Assembly: GCF_014284275.1 (NCBI RefSeq)
Contig: NZ_JACOFU010000002.1
Span: forward strand, 728,623 to 792,622
Source: Affinundibacterium amnicola
Lineage (GTDB): Bacteria; Pseudomonadota; Gammaproteobacteria; Burkholderiales; Burkholderiaceae_D
Length of the DNA: 64,000 bases
Reading direction: 5' to 3'
In this document: piece by piece, positions 25,788 to 35,419 of the stretch
Numbering within the stretch: the stretch's first letter is position 1
Layout of the letters: each line of letters opens with the position of its first letter
Notes under the pieces: model-generated
Told to the model about the DNA's origin: nothing
Seen by the model: only the letters and a program-made list of their open reading frames with translations
The model's database searches: none
Program-made: the position numbers and the translations under genes

Positions 25788-27893
25788 ATGTCCCGCTCCA
25801 TTATTCGCTCGAACAAAATTAGTATGCATAAAGAAATCAAGCTGTTTCTATCTCTACTCTATTTATGTATTTTTAGCTTCACTTCGAGCATCGCCAATGC
25901 TGCAATTTTGCCATTACAAACTTCACCTGAGGCGATTAATCTGAAGTCACATTGGCAAGTGCTGGAAGATAAAACTGGCAGTCTCAGCATTACCGACATC
26001 CTGCAAGATCAGGCATCGGCAGCACCTAAGCCAATATTCACAGCGCTAGCTGGCGACTTGAGTGCCTCGTACACAAAATCTGTCTATTGGCTCAAATTAG
26101 AATTACAAAGAAAGAACACACAAGCTTCAAGCCAATGGTGGATGGAAATTACACCTAATATGCTGGATGATGTGCGCGCTTACCATGTCGCGAACAATCA
26201 AATTATTAGCACTCATCAAACCGGTGATCGCACACTTTTTACCAACGCCGAAACCCGACACCGACTAGCGGTCTTTCGACTGCATCTTGCAGATACTGAA
26301 AAGCACACGATTTATCTGCGTATACAAACGACTAGCGCTTTATACTTCAGTGCCCACCTGTATACGCCAAAAGCATTTGCAGAAGCCAGTAATTTCCAAT
26401 CAAGCCTGATGGGAATTTTCTACGGTGTGATGCTGGCGATGATTACTTACAATTTAATTTTGACATTCGGCTATCGTGACAGAGCCAATCTGTTTTACTT
26501 ATTCTTGTCGACATTCACTTTATTAGTAGGCTTCAACAATAACGGCCATCTTGCGCTCTATTTTGAACCTGATAATGTTTGGCTAGTTGAACTGATACAA
26601 AGCCTCGCAGTTCCCGGTTTGCTGTTGTTGTACTCACTGTTCATCACTAGCTTTTTGCAACTTGCCAAAATCATGCCAGAGATTGCAAAAGGATTCCGCA
26701 TACTACAAATCTTTGCCGTGCTCATCATCATCGCCGTTTTGCTTGGATGGAATAGGCAAGTAGCAGCGGCTGCGCAAATTCTTGCGTTTATTCAAATGAT
26801 CGTGGTGCTTCCTATCGGCATGCTGATCGGTTGGCGCGGCTACCGTCCGGGTTACATCGTCGTCGCCGCAACCGCAGCCTGGATTGCTGGTGGAGTTCTG
26901 ATTATTTTACGGAATTTGGGCATCATCGAAAGTAGTTGGCTGACCGAGTTCGGTTATCAAATTGGTGCGGCTATTGAAATCATCTTGCTCGCTTTGGCAC
27001 AAGCAGATCGTATCAATATCATTAAAAATGAAAACGCACAGACTCAGACACAATTACTCTCGATTTCACAACGTGCTGAACACGAATTAGAAGAAAAAAT
27101 TCAACAACGTACCAAAGAAATGGCAGAGCTGATTGCACGTTTGGAAAAGCTCGATAAACAAAAGAATGAATTTTTAGGCATCGCCGCACATGATCTAAAA
27201 AATCCACTCACTGGCATCATAGGCTTGAGTGATCTGATGCGAAAATTAGAATCTGGCATTACACCGGAACAACGCTATAGCTATTTAGAGAGAATCAGTC
27301 GTAGTGGACAAAGGATGATGCACATCATCACGAATTTACTCGATGTGAACGCGATGGAATCGGGCAATGCCAAACTTGAAAAGCATCGTATTCATCTCTA
27401 TGAAATCTGTCATCAGGTGGTGATGCAGTATGAACATAATCTGCGGGCAAAAGAGCTACATTGCCAAGTCGCTTACGCTCAAACTCAAGCGCAAGACAGT
27501 TTCACCAATCAACAAGACATCATCATTCTGGCTGACCCAAATGCCTGTTTCCAAATTTTAGATAATCTGATTTCCAACGCCATCAAGTATTCACCTATCG
27601 GCAAACACATCAGTGTGCAACTACTACGCTCACAAGACTTTGCGCAGGTACGCATACAGGATCAAGGTTCGGGGTTATCGCAAGAAGATCAAGAGCATTT
27701 ATTCGAACGATTCAGTAAATTATCCAGCATACCAACGGCCGGGGAGCATTCCACGGGGCTGGGCTTATCCATCGTGAAAAAACTCAGCGAAGCCATGGGT
27801 GGCTCCGTGTATTGTGAAACTGAGTTGGGCGCCGGTTGCTGCTTTGTCGTTAATTTTCCGTTGGCGAAAGACGATGCATTCAGCAATCAATAG
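25788..27893 (+). CDS. 7TMR-DISM sensor histidine kinase
   Basis: 701 residues; an ATG at 25824 gives a more typical signal peptide, and neither start has a strong ribosome site. Signal sequence to about residue 38, then a 7TMR-DISM extracellular beta-sandwich (about 45-190, YWLKLELQ ... ITPNMLDDVRAY). Seven membrane helices occupy about 205-400. A short coiled coil (about 420-455) leads to HisKA with GIAAHDLKNPLTGI (phospho-His near 467), then HATPase with NLISNAIKYS, DQGSGLS and GLGLSIV. Family knowledge: the outer domain probably binds carbohydrates or similar ligands. No response regulator is adjacent. Its end faces the kinase at 27942-32027. Confidence 0.93.
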   Translation: MSRSIIRSNKISMHKEIKLFLSLLYLCIFSFTSSIANAAILPLQTSPEAINLKSHWQVLEDKTGSLSITDILQDQASAAPKPIFTALAGDLSASYTKSVYWLKLELQRKNTQASSQWWMEITPNMLDDVRAYHVANNQIISTHQTGDRTLFTNAETRHRLAVFRLHLADTEKHTIYLRIQTTSALYFSAHLYTPKAFAEASNFQSSLMGIFYGVMLAMITYNLILTFGYRDRANLFYLFLSTFTLLVGFNNNGHLALYFEPDNVWLVELIQSLAVPGLLLLYSLFITSFLQLAKIMPEIAKGFRILQIFAVLIIIAVLLGWNRQVAAAAQILAFIQMIVVLPIGMLIGWRGYRPGYIVVAATAAWIAGGVLIILRNLGIIESSWLTEFGYQIGAAIEIILLALAQADRINIIKNENAQTQTQLLSISQRAEHELEEKIQQRTKEMAELIARLEKLDKQKNEFLGIAAHDLKNPLTGIIGLSDLMRKLESGITPEQRYSYLERISRSGQRMMHIITNLLDVNAMESGNAKLEKHRIHLYEICHQVVMQYEHNLRAKELHCQVAYAQTQAQDSFTNQQDIIILADPNACFQILDNLISNAIKYSPIGKHISVQLLRSQDFAQVRIQDQGSGLSQEDQEHLFERFSKLSSIPTAGEHSTGLGLSIVKKLSEAMGGSVYCETELGAGCCFVVNFPLAKDDAFSNQ

Positions 27894-27941
27894 TCGCATC
27901 TCGATTGCAGCATTGGAGAACGACATCACGGATATCCTGCA

Positions 27942-30900
27942 CTATTTCTGCTCCGTGCTGACGGCTTTAATCGGCGCCACACGCGGCAAGATGATGGTAA
28001 AACTGGTACCCACTTCAACTTCACTATGCACTTGGATAGTGCCGCCCAGTATTGAATGAATGATGTTGTAACAGATATGCAAACCTAGGCCACTACCACC
28101 TGTCCCTAGACGTGTCGTAAAGAAAGGCTCAAAAATGCGCTCGATATTTTCTTTCGCAATTCCAACGCCATTGTCTTGTACGACTAGTTGCAATTGATGC
28201 TCATCGATCGCCTGCCCTCGTAACACAATGACGCCTTGGCTGCGTTCATGAAAACCATGCACCATCGCATTAATGATCAGATTATTGAGAACCTGCCCTA
28301 AAGATCCAGGATAACTATCAAGCATCAACCCATCAGCGATCTCAACACGGATCTCATTGCCTTCACGCTTACTGCGATTCGACAAAGTCAACGCCACTTC
28401 TTCACAGAAAAAACGTAAATCAAAATCACGGCGTTGATCTGAGGTTTGATCAACTGCAATCTGCTTAAAGCTACTCACCAGATTTGCGGCACTAGTGAGA
28501 CTGCGAACCATTAAATCAGATGAGCTGATCGCACTTCGACTATAACTCTCCAAATCCGAACGACGTAACTGGTTGTCGTTAAATTTTTGCAGAAACTGTT
28601 CACTTAAATCTTGCATGGTACTCGCCATCAATAAGCTATTGCCAATCGGCGTATTCAGCTCATGTGCGACCCCTGCTACCAATGAGCCCAGCGCTGCCAT
28701 TTTTTCTTGCTCAACTAATTTAGATTGCGTTATTTTCAGGCGACGATATGCTTCCGCATTGTCATACGCCACACCTGTATAAGCGGCTAGCGTACGCAGA
28801 ATATTTAAATCATTCAAACCAAAAGCGTTCGGCTCTTTGCTTAATGCTCCGACCACCCCCATCACCCGTCCACCCAAGACAATCGGCACATAAACACCCG
28901 AACGGGAATCTTCGGTTGGCGTACCGTCTTCTAGTCTGACAAAATTCTCTCCAGTGCGATTGGCAACGATTGGATCCATCATACGGCTATCATGTTCAAT
29001 CTCATTCACAATTAACTCTTGAGCGCTTAACACGCAACGAGTTGCAGGTTGTTCCACCGCATCCAGACTACGCTCATAAGGTAAGATCAATTGATCTCCT
29101 TGTATCGTATATTCAAAACGAATAATCCGCTTATCCCAATCGACAATACCAACCCCGAAAGTCGTAGCACGAACCACGCTGCGAATATTTTGATACAAAG
29201 TATTGAGAATTTCGCGCTTATCAAGCGAAGCCGTGATCTGCAAACCAATTTCACTCAAACGACCAATATCATTACGCGCACGTTCTGCTATTTCACGCTG
29301 GGTATCGGCAAGTTTTTTCTGTTCTAATACCTCTTGTGTCTGTACTTTCACCTGCTGTTCAAGGTAGAGTTGATTTTCATTGATCGCACGCAAGCGCACC
29401 TGATAGGCAAACCGCAAGCCACTCAAAGCGATCACCGTCCACAATCCATACCACCACCAAGTTTTCCAAAACGGTGGCGTCACCACTAAGGTCAGAATTT
29501 CAGTACTATCACCCCAAATACCATCGGGATTAGCCGCCTTGGCAAGCAAGCGATAAGTGCGCGCATCCAGATTCGTGTATGTAGCGGTACTACGATCTGC
29601 CTGACCATAAATCCAATCTTTATCATAGCCCTCTAATTTCCAGGCATAGCGGTTTTGTGTTCGGTTGTAAAAATGCAGCGCCGCCAATTCAAAGCTGACC
29701 ATGGTCTGCTGGTGATCTAACTCAATCCTTGTTACCGCACTGAGCGGGCCATCAACTCCCAGACTTTTCAAATCCAATGCAGGCGACTTAGCTTTGGTGC
29801 TTGCAAGACTTGCAGATGATGCCGTGATGCGCGACTCAGTTTGCGAATCAAACGTATTTTCTTGTGTATTTTCTTGTTTAGCATCCCAGGTCATCAAGGA
29901 TTTATTAAACAATAAAATGTCACTGAGTACGACTCTGGGCGCAACGGCGTTATCCCAAATATTCGCTGGATGAAAATAAGCTAAACCAACACCACCAAAC
30001 AAAATCCCACCATTTGTAGTTCTGGCAGCCGCTGCAAAATTAAAGGCACCATCGAATCGGCCAAATGACGGAAAATTTCGTCCCTGCTTATTTTCCGTAC
30101 GCACACGCATCAAGCCGCGTTCACTACTCATCCAGATTTCACCATGATCCGCATCTTGCATGGCCTCTATTACATCTCTTGGAATTTGTGGCGTATCTGC
30201 CCAGGAAATCAATTCCCAATTTGTCTGCTTGGAGGCCTGATCTGCAATCGCTGAAACGGGTCTGACTTCCAGCAAGCCACCCAATACCGTCGCGGCCCAA
30301 ATCCGACCTTGTTGGTCTTGACGTAAAGCGGTCACACCCAATTTGTCTGGCGTTGGTAACAATGCGCTTGGTTTCCCTATGGCTTGAAAGCGCTGAGTTT
30401 GTTCATCGTAAAGATACAAGCCTCCTTTGCTGCCCACCCACAAGCGTTGCTGACGATCGATTAATAAACTATCGATGGCATCGTCATTAATACGCCCATC
30501 TCGATTCGCTTCAGCACGAAAAACCGCCACGCTGGCATCCGCCTTAATCTTATACAGACCAACACTACTACCTACCCACACATCACCGTGCTGATCTTGA
30601 ACCAAGGAAGTAAAACGTGCCCCAACTGGAAAATTTTTATCCACGAGAACATCACGGCTGCGCTGCGTTTTCGGGTCGAAGATTTGCAACTTCTCGCCAC
30701 CAATCCACAATTGCTTCTTTTGATCTGACATCAATACGCGAATATATTCAACACTGACCTGTTGTTTACTAAAACGCTGCGTATCACCTGAAGGCAGATG
30801 CAGGCGATTCAAACCGCCACCCAAGGTACCCAACCAGACATAATCAGCTTGATCGGGAATGACTGCGGTCACCAGGCGGTGCGACAAGCTACGATCATCT

Positions 30901-32027
30901 CCGGGAATATTCAAATAAGTCGTAAAGCCACGGCCTTTCAAATCTACCAAATTCGCACCATAATCGCTGGTACCAACCCACAAACCACCGCTAGCATCTT
31001 GCATCAGCGAAGTAATGGTGTCACCGCTCAGGCTACTATTGACCGACGGACGATTAACAAATTTTTCTAAGCTTTGCTGATCAGCGCGCCAACGTAATAA
31101 ACCCTGATCATCTCCCATTGCCAACCACATTGATTGCTCATGATCTTGCAAGATCGCTGCCACTGTTGCCACCGGCACTTTCAAAGACGCAGGTAATGAA
31201 ACCGCGAGCGCAGCTTGTTGATGAACGCGCCAAATGCGCAAGCCACCGGTCAATCCAACCCACAATTGCCCTTGATTATCGAATGCCAGGCTACGTACCA
31301 GCGCCTGACTATCTTGCAAAGTTTTGCTATCTTGATGCTGTGTGGATTTGAAGTGCTCAAGCAGTTGACCATCTGCATTGATGTGCGCGATCGTGCTGGC
31401 TTGACCTATCCAGATTCCCGCCGACTTATCTCCCAAGATCGCCCGCACTTCACCAACAAAATCCGCGCGCACCGACGGCTCAGGCTGCCACTTCGTAAAT
31501 TGTTTATTTGCAGGATCAAATAACATCAAGCCCGCAGAAGTCGCTATCCACAAACGCGCTTTCGTTGCTTGTGTGATGCCATACACCACTTGTTGCTTCA
31601 TATGTACTTCAGCTGGCATCGCAATACGCTGTATCTTGTCCGTACGTAAATCTAATACATTCAAACCGCGCCGGGTTCCTATCCACAATCTTTGTTGATC
31701 ATCTTCAAATAAGCTAAAGATACGATCATGGCTAATCGTATTTTCTGTCGCTGGCGAATGCGAGAATAAACGAATGTGGCGGCCATCATAACGCACCAAA
31801 CCATTCGCCGTTCCCATCCAGATAAAGCCATTTCGGGTTTGATAAACCGTCATGATGCCTGTGCTAGGCAATCCTTGATCAATACTAAAATGGTCAAAAC
31901 GCAAACGATGCAAAGCCCCCGCTTGCGCGATATTCGAAAAAAAACATTCTGACAACACCAAGACGACCGCAAATAGGCTCTTAGTGAAATAGGAGAAGTG
32001 GAAGAATTTGGCAGAAAGAAGTTGCAA
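27942..32027 (-). CDS. two-component propeller (Reg_prop) / Y_Y_Y sensor histidine kinase with GAF domain
   Basis: 1361 residues. A signal sequence to about 36 precedes two seven-bladed periplasmic propellers of Reg_prop repeats (about 40-720, words such as GFIWMGTANGLVRYD, RLWIGTRRGLNVLD and DVWVGSSVGLYKI). A Y_Y_Y domain (about 790-870), one transmembrane helix (about 875-895), a coiled coil and a GAF domain (about 945-1095) follow. HisKA has the motif VAGVAHELNTPIGNS, and HATPase has NNLIINAMVHG, DNGVGIA and GSGLGLHI. Unlike hybrid BT-type regulators, it has no receiver or AraC domain. A partner regulator is not nearby. Such sensors often detect oligosaccharides. Confidence 0.93.
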   Translation of the reverse strand: MQLLSAKFFHFSYFTKSLFAVVLVLSECFFSNIAQAGALHRLRFDHFSIDQGLPSTGIMTVYQTRNGFIWMGTANGLVRYDGRHIRLFSHSPATENTISHDRIFSLFEDDQQRLWIGTRRGLNVLDLRTDKIQRIAMPAEVHMKQQVVYGITQATKARLWIATSAGLMLFDPANKQFTKWQPEPSVRADFVGEVRAILGDKSAGIWIGQASTIAHINADGQLLEHFKSTQHQDSKTLQDSQALVRSLAFDNQGQLWVGLTGGLRIWRVHQQAALAVSLPASLKVPVATVAAILQDHEQSMWLAMGDDQGLLRWRADQQSLEKFVNRPSVNSSLSGDTITSLMQDASGGLWVGTSDYGANLVDLKGRGFTTYLNIPGDDRSLSHRLVTAVIPDQADYVWLGTLGGGLNRLHLPSGDTQRFSKQQVSVEYIRVLMSDQKKQLWIGGEKLQIFDPKTQRSRDVLVDKNFPVGARFTSLVQDQHGDVWVGSSVGLYKIKADASVAVFRAEANRDGRINDDAIDSLLIDRQQRLWVGSKGGLYLYDEQTQRFQAIGKPSALLPTPDKLGVTALRQDQQGRIWAATVLGGLLEVRPVSAIADQASKQTNWELISWADTPQIPRDVIEAMQDADHGEIWMSSERGLMRVRTENKQGRNFPSFGRFDGAFNFAAAARTTNGGILFGGVGLAYFHPANIWDNAVAPRVVLSDILLFNKSLMTWDAKQENTQENTFDSQTESRITASSASLASTKAKSPALDLKSLGVDGPLSAVTRIELDHQQTMVSFELAALHFYNRTQNRYAWKLEGYDKDWIYGQADRSTATYTNLDARTYRLLAKAANPDGIWGDSTEILTLVVTPPFWKTWWWYGLWTVIALSGLRFAYQVRLRAINENQLYLEQQVKVQTQEVLEQKKLADTQREIAERARNDIGRLSEIGLQITASLDKREILNTLYQNIRSVVRATTFGVGIVDWDKRIIRFEYTIQGDQLILPYERSLDAVEQPATRCVLSAQELIVNEIEHDSRMMDPIVANRTGENFVRLEDGTPTEDSRSGVYVPIVLGGRVMGVVGALSKEPNAFGLNDLNILRTLAAYTGVAYDNAEAYRRLKITQSKLVEQEKMAALGSLVAGVAHELNTPIGNSLLMASTMQDLSEQFLQKFNDNQLRRSDLESYSRSAISSSDLMVRSLTSAANLVSSFKQIAVDQTSDQRRDFDLRFFCEEVALTLSNRSKREGNEIRVEIADGLMLDSYPGSLGQVLNNLIINAMVHGFHERSQGVIVLRGQAIDEHQLQLVVQDNGVGIAKENIERIFEPFFTTRLGTGGSGLGLHICYNIIHSILGGTIQVHSEVEVGTSFTIILPRVAPIKAVSTEQK

Positions 32028-32220
32028 GTGTTAACCCCTTAATGACTGACGTGATTTTCTGAAAGCGCGATGGAATAGCAACTTGATGCCAACTATAGCA
32101 GACAAAAAGTACAGAAATGAAATACTTCACAGATGACTAGGGGTTTTGTTGGGATTTCTCCATAGCCGCTTGTGGCTAAGGAAAACGCAGACACTTCAGA
32201 TACTGTGCAAAGTGACAGAA

Positions 32221-33534
32221 CTAATCTGCTGCTTGAGATGGAAATAAAACTTTACCAAGTTCTCGACGGTAGCGAGCCAAACTCATCAACATCAATATCG
32301 CTATTAACGCTTGCGACAAAGCGAAGGTGACGCCACCCAAGTATTTGAAGAACAATGGTGCAACAGGTAATAACAACAAACAAAGCAAACTCAATATCAA
32401 GCTATATGCCTGCCAGCGCAAACCTTGAGGCGGCAAAATCACCTGCATGCTAGGCACCCTTTTCCCCATCGGTGTTTGACGACGCAAATGTAAGAAAATT
32501 AAGAAGGGAATGATTTTTCCCAGCATGGCATTGACTGGCATCACCGCACCGCCAACCAGACAAAGCACACCTATCCACCATGGTAAAAAACTTGTTAAAT
32601 CCGACGATAAGTGCGATTCAAAATGTGTCTGTATCAATAACAAAATGGCAGCACTAGCCCAGCTTAATGCACACCCCAACCACAAATTCCAAGCTGGGTC
32701 AAAACTGCGTTTCGCTTTTAATATGGCACGCAGAGCCGCTATCGCCAGCACAGCAACGAACAACGCCAGCGCCGATATCAGGAGTTTTAATAAGGTGTCG
32801 GATAAGGGTAAGAACAACATCAATAAACCTAGCCATAGATCCCAGGGCAGGTGCTTATGCCAAGTCATGCTTGGTCGACTGGTTTGCCAGAACATCGGCA
32901 CGACAGTCGATGCCACACCCAACACCAGACAAGCAATCCAGCCAACTAAGCCCCACGCCACATGCAAGCGTAATACATACACGAGATCAAGCTGCCACCA
33001 AGCAGCAAAAGCACCTGCTAATGCCACACCTAGTCCTATCACCAAAAATAAAGCGAAGGCAATGCCACGTAAGCTTTTTAATGTTGCATCTGGGCTTGCG
33101 GGTAAAACCATCTGCCAGGCGGCATGAGCTAATGCCAGTACGATAGCACCATATAAGCTCACCGCAATCCATGCAGCAAGCGCGAATCCGGTTCGATTTC
33201 CGCTTAAAAATCCCACACTCAAACCTAGCGCAATTGCAGCCGACCCTAAGGCTACAAAAGGCGCAATCCATTTAGCAGGACGCACCACTTGCCCGGCAAC
33301 CACAGGAAATAACTGAAATAAGGCGCCCACCATGATGGGTGCCAACATGCCCAAGACCAAAACATGCGTCACCGCTAAAACCAAAGGAGAATAACGACTA
33401 GGCAACCCAGCATCGGGGCCAAAGGCCAGTAAAAGTCCGGCTGCAACACCCATCCACGGCGCGGGTAGCAAACAACCGAAGATGGTTGCCGGGGATGGAG
33501 CGAGTTCGTAGTTCAGAACTTTTGAGATGGACAT
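32221..33534 (-). CDS. NnrS-like / heme-copper-oxidase subunit I-like polytopic membrane protein
   Basis: 437 residues with about 12 hydrophobic helices. Conserved-looking His residues lie in helices: VTHVLVLGMLAPIMVG (about residue 57) and LRLHVAWGLVGW (about residue 190), with GALFQLFPVVAGQ between. This pattern resembles NnrS and truncated subunit I-like proteins that may bind heme or copper. Only part of the oxidase six-His set is seen, so terminal oxidase activity is not claimed. It stands alone, 7 kb from the nitrate block. Family knowledge: NnrS-like proteins help cells resist nitric oxide. Function assignment is tentative. Confidence 0.6.
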   Translation of the reverse strand: MSISKVLNYELAPSPATIFGCLLPAPWMGVAAGLLLAFGPDAGLPSRYSPLVLAVTHVLVLGMLAPIMVGALFQLFPVVAGQVVRPAKWIAPFVALGSAAIALGLSVGFLSGNRTGFALAAWIAVSLYGAIVLALAHAAWQMVLPASPDATLKSLRGIAFALFLVIGLGVALAGAFAAWWQLDLVYVLRLHVAWGLVGWIACLVLGVASTVVPMFWQTSRPSMTWHKHLPWDLWLGLLMLFLPLSDTLLKLLISALALFVAVLAIAALRAILKAKRSFDPAWNLWLGCALSWASAAILLLIQTHFESHLSSDLTSFLPWWIGVLCLVGGAVMPVNAMLGKIIPFLIFLHLRRQTPMGKRVPSMQVILPPQGLRWQAYSLILSLLCLLLLPVAPLFFKYLGGVTFALSQALIAILMLMSLARYRRELGKVLFPSQAAD

Positions 33535-33724
33535 AGCTTACGAGTTGCAATCAAGATTCGAAGGTTGGTGCTGAGTGTAGCGAAGCCCAACAATGATACT
33601 GATGAATTGTAGCTCTTCACAAATTCATAAAAATTTTTCTCACTTTTATTGATTTTTCCCATACTTAATCAATAAATTGATAGATGAATTTTTACTTTCC
33701 CTAAAAAATTCAGTAACAAATAAC

Positions 33725-35188
33725 CTAACACTGGCAACGCAAAATTTTTTGCAGCTTAGCCACTAAACTAGGCATCTCTTCCACCGGCACTTGCGCATAA
33801 CCTAGCATCAAACCTGACCATGCTTGCCGCCGTTTTCCTACCGCATGTGAACTCAAGGCTGGCGCCACAATACCTTGCGCCAAAGCAGCTTGACTACAAG
33901 CTTGGTCGTTTATGCTGCCGTCATGAAAACATAAGGAAAGATGCATACCCGCCGTATCGCCATACACACTGGCGATATCACCTAATTGCGTCTGCAACAA
34001 TTCCACCAAGGCATCGCGTCTTTGTTTGTACAAACGACGCATACGCCGTAAATGCTGTAAAAAATGACCGTCACGCATGAATTTTGCCAAACAAATCTGA
34101 TCAGCAGAACGTCCGCGCAGAGATGCTTTGGCGACCAAGGCACGCATCGTTGTCAGCAAATTTTTCGGCAGAATAAGATAAGCGATACGTAATGCAGGAA
34201 ACAGTGTTTTACTAAACGTGCCCAGATAAATGACTGGCGCATCGGCTACTAATCCCTGCATGGCTGGAAGTGGCGGTCCTTCATGACGAAATTCACTATC
34301 GTAGTCGTCTTCTATCAATAAACTGCCATGTAAGCGTGCTTGTTGAATCAGTTCCAAACGCCGGCTTAAACTCAGCACCTGTCCAGTAGGATATTGATGC
34401 GACGGTGTGACATACACAAACTTAGGCGGATGTAATTGCCAATCATTGGCCTTGGGTGCAATGCCATCCTGATCGACCGCTATCCCTATCACATTTAACT
34501 GCGCAGAACAAAAAGCGATTTGCGCGCCCACATAGCCGGGATTTTCTATCCACACTTTATCGCCCACATCCGCCAAGGCGTGTGCGCATAAACTCAAACT
34601 ACTTTGCGTACCATCCGTAATGATCACTTGCTCCGCGTCACAGTCCACGCCACGCGAGGCACGTAAATGATCGGCAATGGCAGTGCGCAGTACAAGTTCA
34701 CCAGCAGCATCGGCATAGCCAAGCTGCGCCACAGTTAGCTGACGCCATGTGGCATCCAGACTTTTTCGCCATAAAGCCATAGGAAAATCTGCCAGCGCAG
34801 GCACACCGGGTGCGAATCCTGAGGTCAAATCAGAAGCCACCGGTAGAGACATGAGATTTTGCGCACGACCTGCCAAATTCAAGCTTGGTTCATCATCCAA
34901 TACAACAGTCTGCAACTTCCTGGCGATCACCGCCATATTATTGACCACACTGCCGCGTCGATCAGTGCTCAAATAGCCTTCGCTGACTAGTTGTTCATAG
35001 GCGTACACCACCGTATTACGCGCAATCCCCAACTCTTGCGCTAACACACGACTGGCCAATAAACGTGTACCAGCAGCTAAGGCACCTTCTTGAATCGCCG
35101 CTTTCAAAGCCGCATGTAAGGTTTTTTGCGCTGACCACGTTTTCTTTTGGCCTTTGGAATAACGCGCTATCAATAAAGCATAATCCAT
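33725..35188 (-). CDS. MocR/PdxR-type regulator (GntR helix-turn-helix fused to a class I aminotransferase fold)
   Basis: 487 residues. A GntR winged helix at about 15-85 has GTRLLASRVLAQELGIARNT. An aminotransferase class I-like domain spans about 115-480, with the PLP lysine in GTFSKTLFPALRIAY and the Asp-Tyr of IEDDYDSEF. Family knowledge: MocR proteins use PLP as a ligand and often control vitamin B6 or amine genes; PdxR members do so for PLP synthesis. It diverges from a PNPOx-like flavoprotein gene at 35420, its probable target. A MITE-like element lies in the shared promoter. Confidence 0.9.
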   Translation of the reverse strand: MDYALLIARYSKGQKKTWSAQKTLHAALKAAIQEGALAAGTRLLASRVLAQELGIARNTVVYAYEQLVSEGYLSTDRRGSVVNNMAVIARKLQTVVLDDEPSLNLAGRAQNLMSLPVASDLTSGFAPGVPALADFPMALWRKSLDATWRQLTVAQLGYADAAGELVLRTAIADHLRASRGVDCDAEQVIITDGTQSSLSLCAHALADVGDKVWIENPGYVGAQIAFCSAQLNVIGIAVDQDGIAPKANDWQLHPPKFVYVTPSHQYPTGQVLSLSRRLELIQQARLHGSLLIEDDYDSEFRHEGPPLPAMQGLVADAPVIYLGTFSKTLFPALRIAYLILPKNLLTTMRALVAKASLRGRSADQICLAKFMRDGHFLQHLRRMRRLYKQRRDALVELLQTQLGDIASVYGDTAGMHLSLCFHDGSINDQACSQAALAQGIVAPALSSHAVGKRRQAWSGLMLGYAQVPVEEMPSLVAKLQKILRCQC

Positions 35189-35279
35189 TTTGTAGTCCTA
35201 AAAAATATACATATCTTGGATCTTGAGATGGAACCAGTTGATGATTATAGTTCACTTTGTTTTCAACAAAGCTACTTTC

Positions 35280-35402
35280 AGAGACCTCTGCACAACCGTA
35301 GCGAGCGGTCGAAGTTTGAGTCGAGAAGCGCACCTGTGCTAGAGCACAGCGAGCATCGCAGACTCAAAATTTGGTCGCGTAGTAGGTTGTGTAGAGGTCT
35401 CT
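35280..35402. repeat. MITE-like element in the MocR / PNPOx-like divergent promoter
   Basis: 123 bp. The left end AGAGACCTCTGCACAAC and the right end (complement AGAGACCTCTACACAAC) match at 16 of 17 bases. TTC flanks both sides and may be a 3-bp target duplication. A second inner inverted pair includes tttgagtc / gactcaaa, so the whole element can fold into one long hairpin. It is unrelated in sequence to the two TAGGACTTACGC elements. Right after it comes AAGGA, the ribosome site of the flavoprotein gene. Confidence 0.8.
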
Positions 35403-35419
35403 TTCAAGGACACCCTACA

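Noticed and set aside
32510-33146. Long open frames on the plus strand inside the heme-copper-like gene (205 and 159 codons)
   Set aside because: They lie wholly antisense to a clear polytopic membrane protein and their products are low-complexity and Thr/Lys/Pro-rich. They are codon-bias shadows.
35216-35419. N-terminal extension of the PNPOx-like protein through the MITE-like element
   Set aside because: The sequence is the hairpin element and has no protein character; a ribosome site supports the ATG at 35420.
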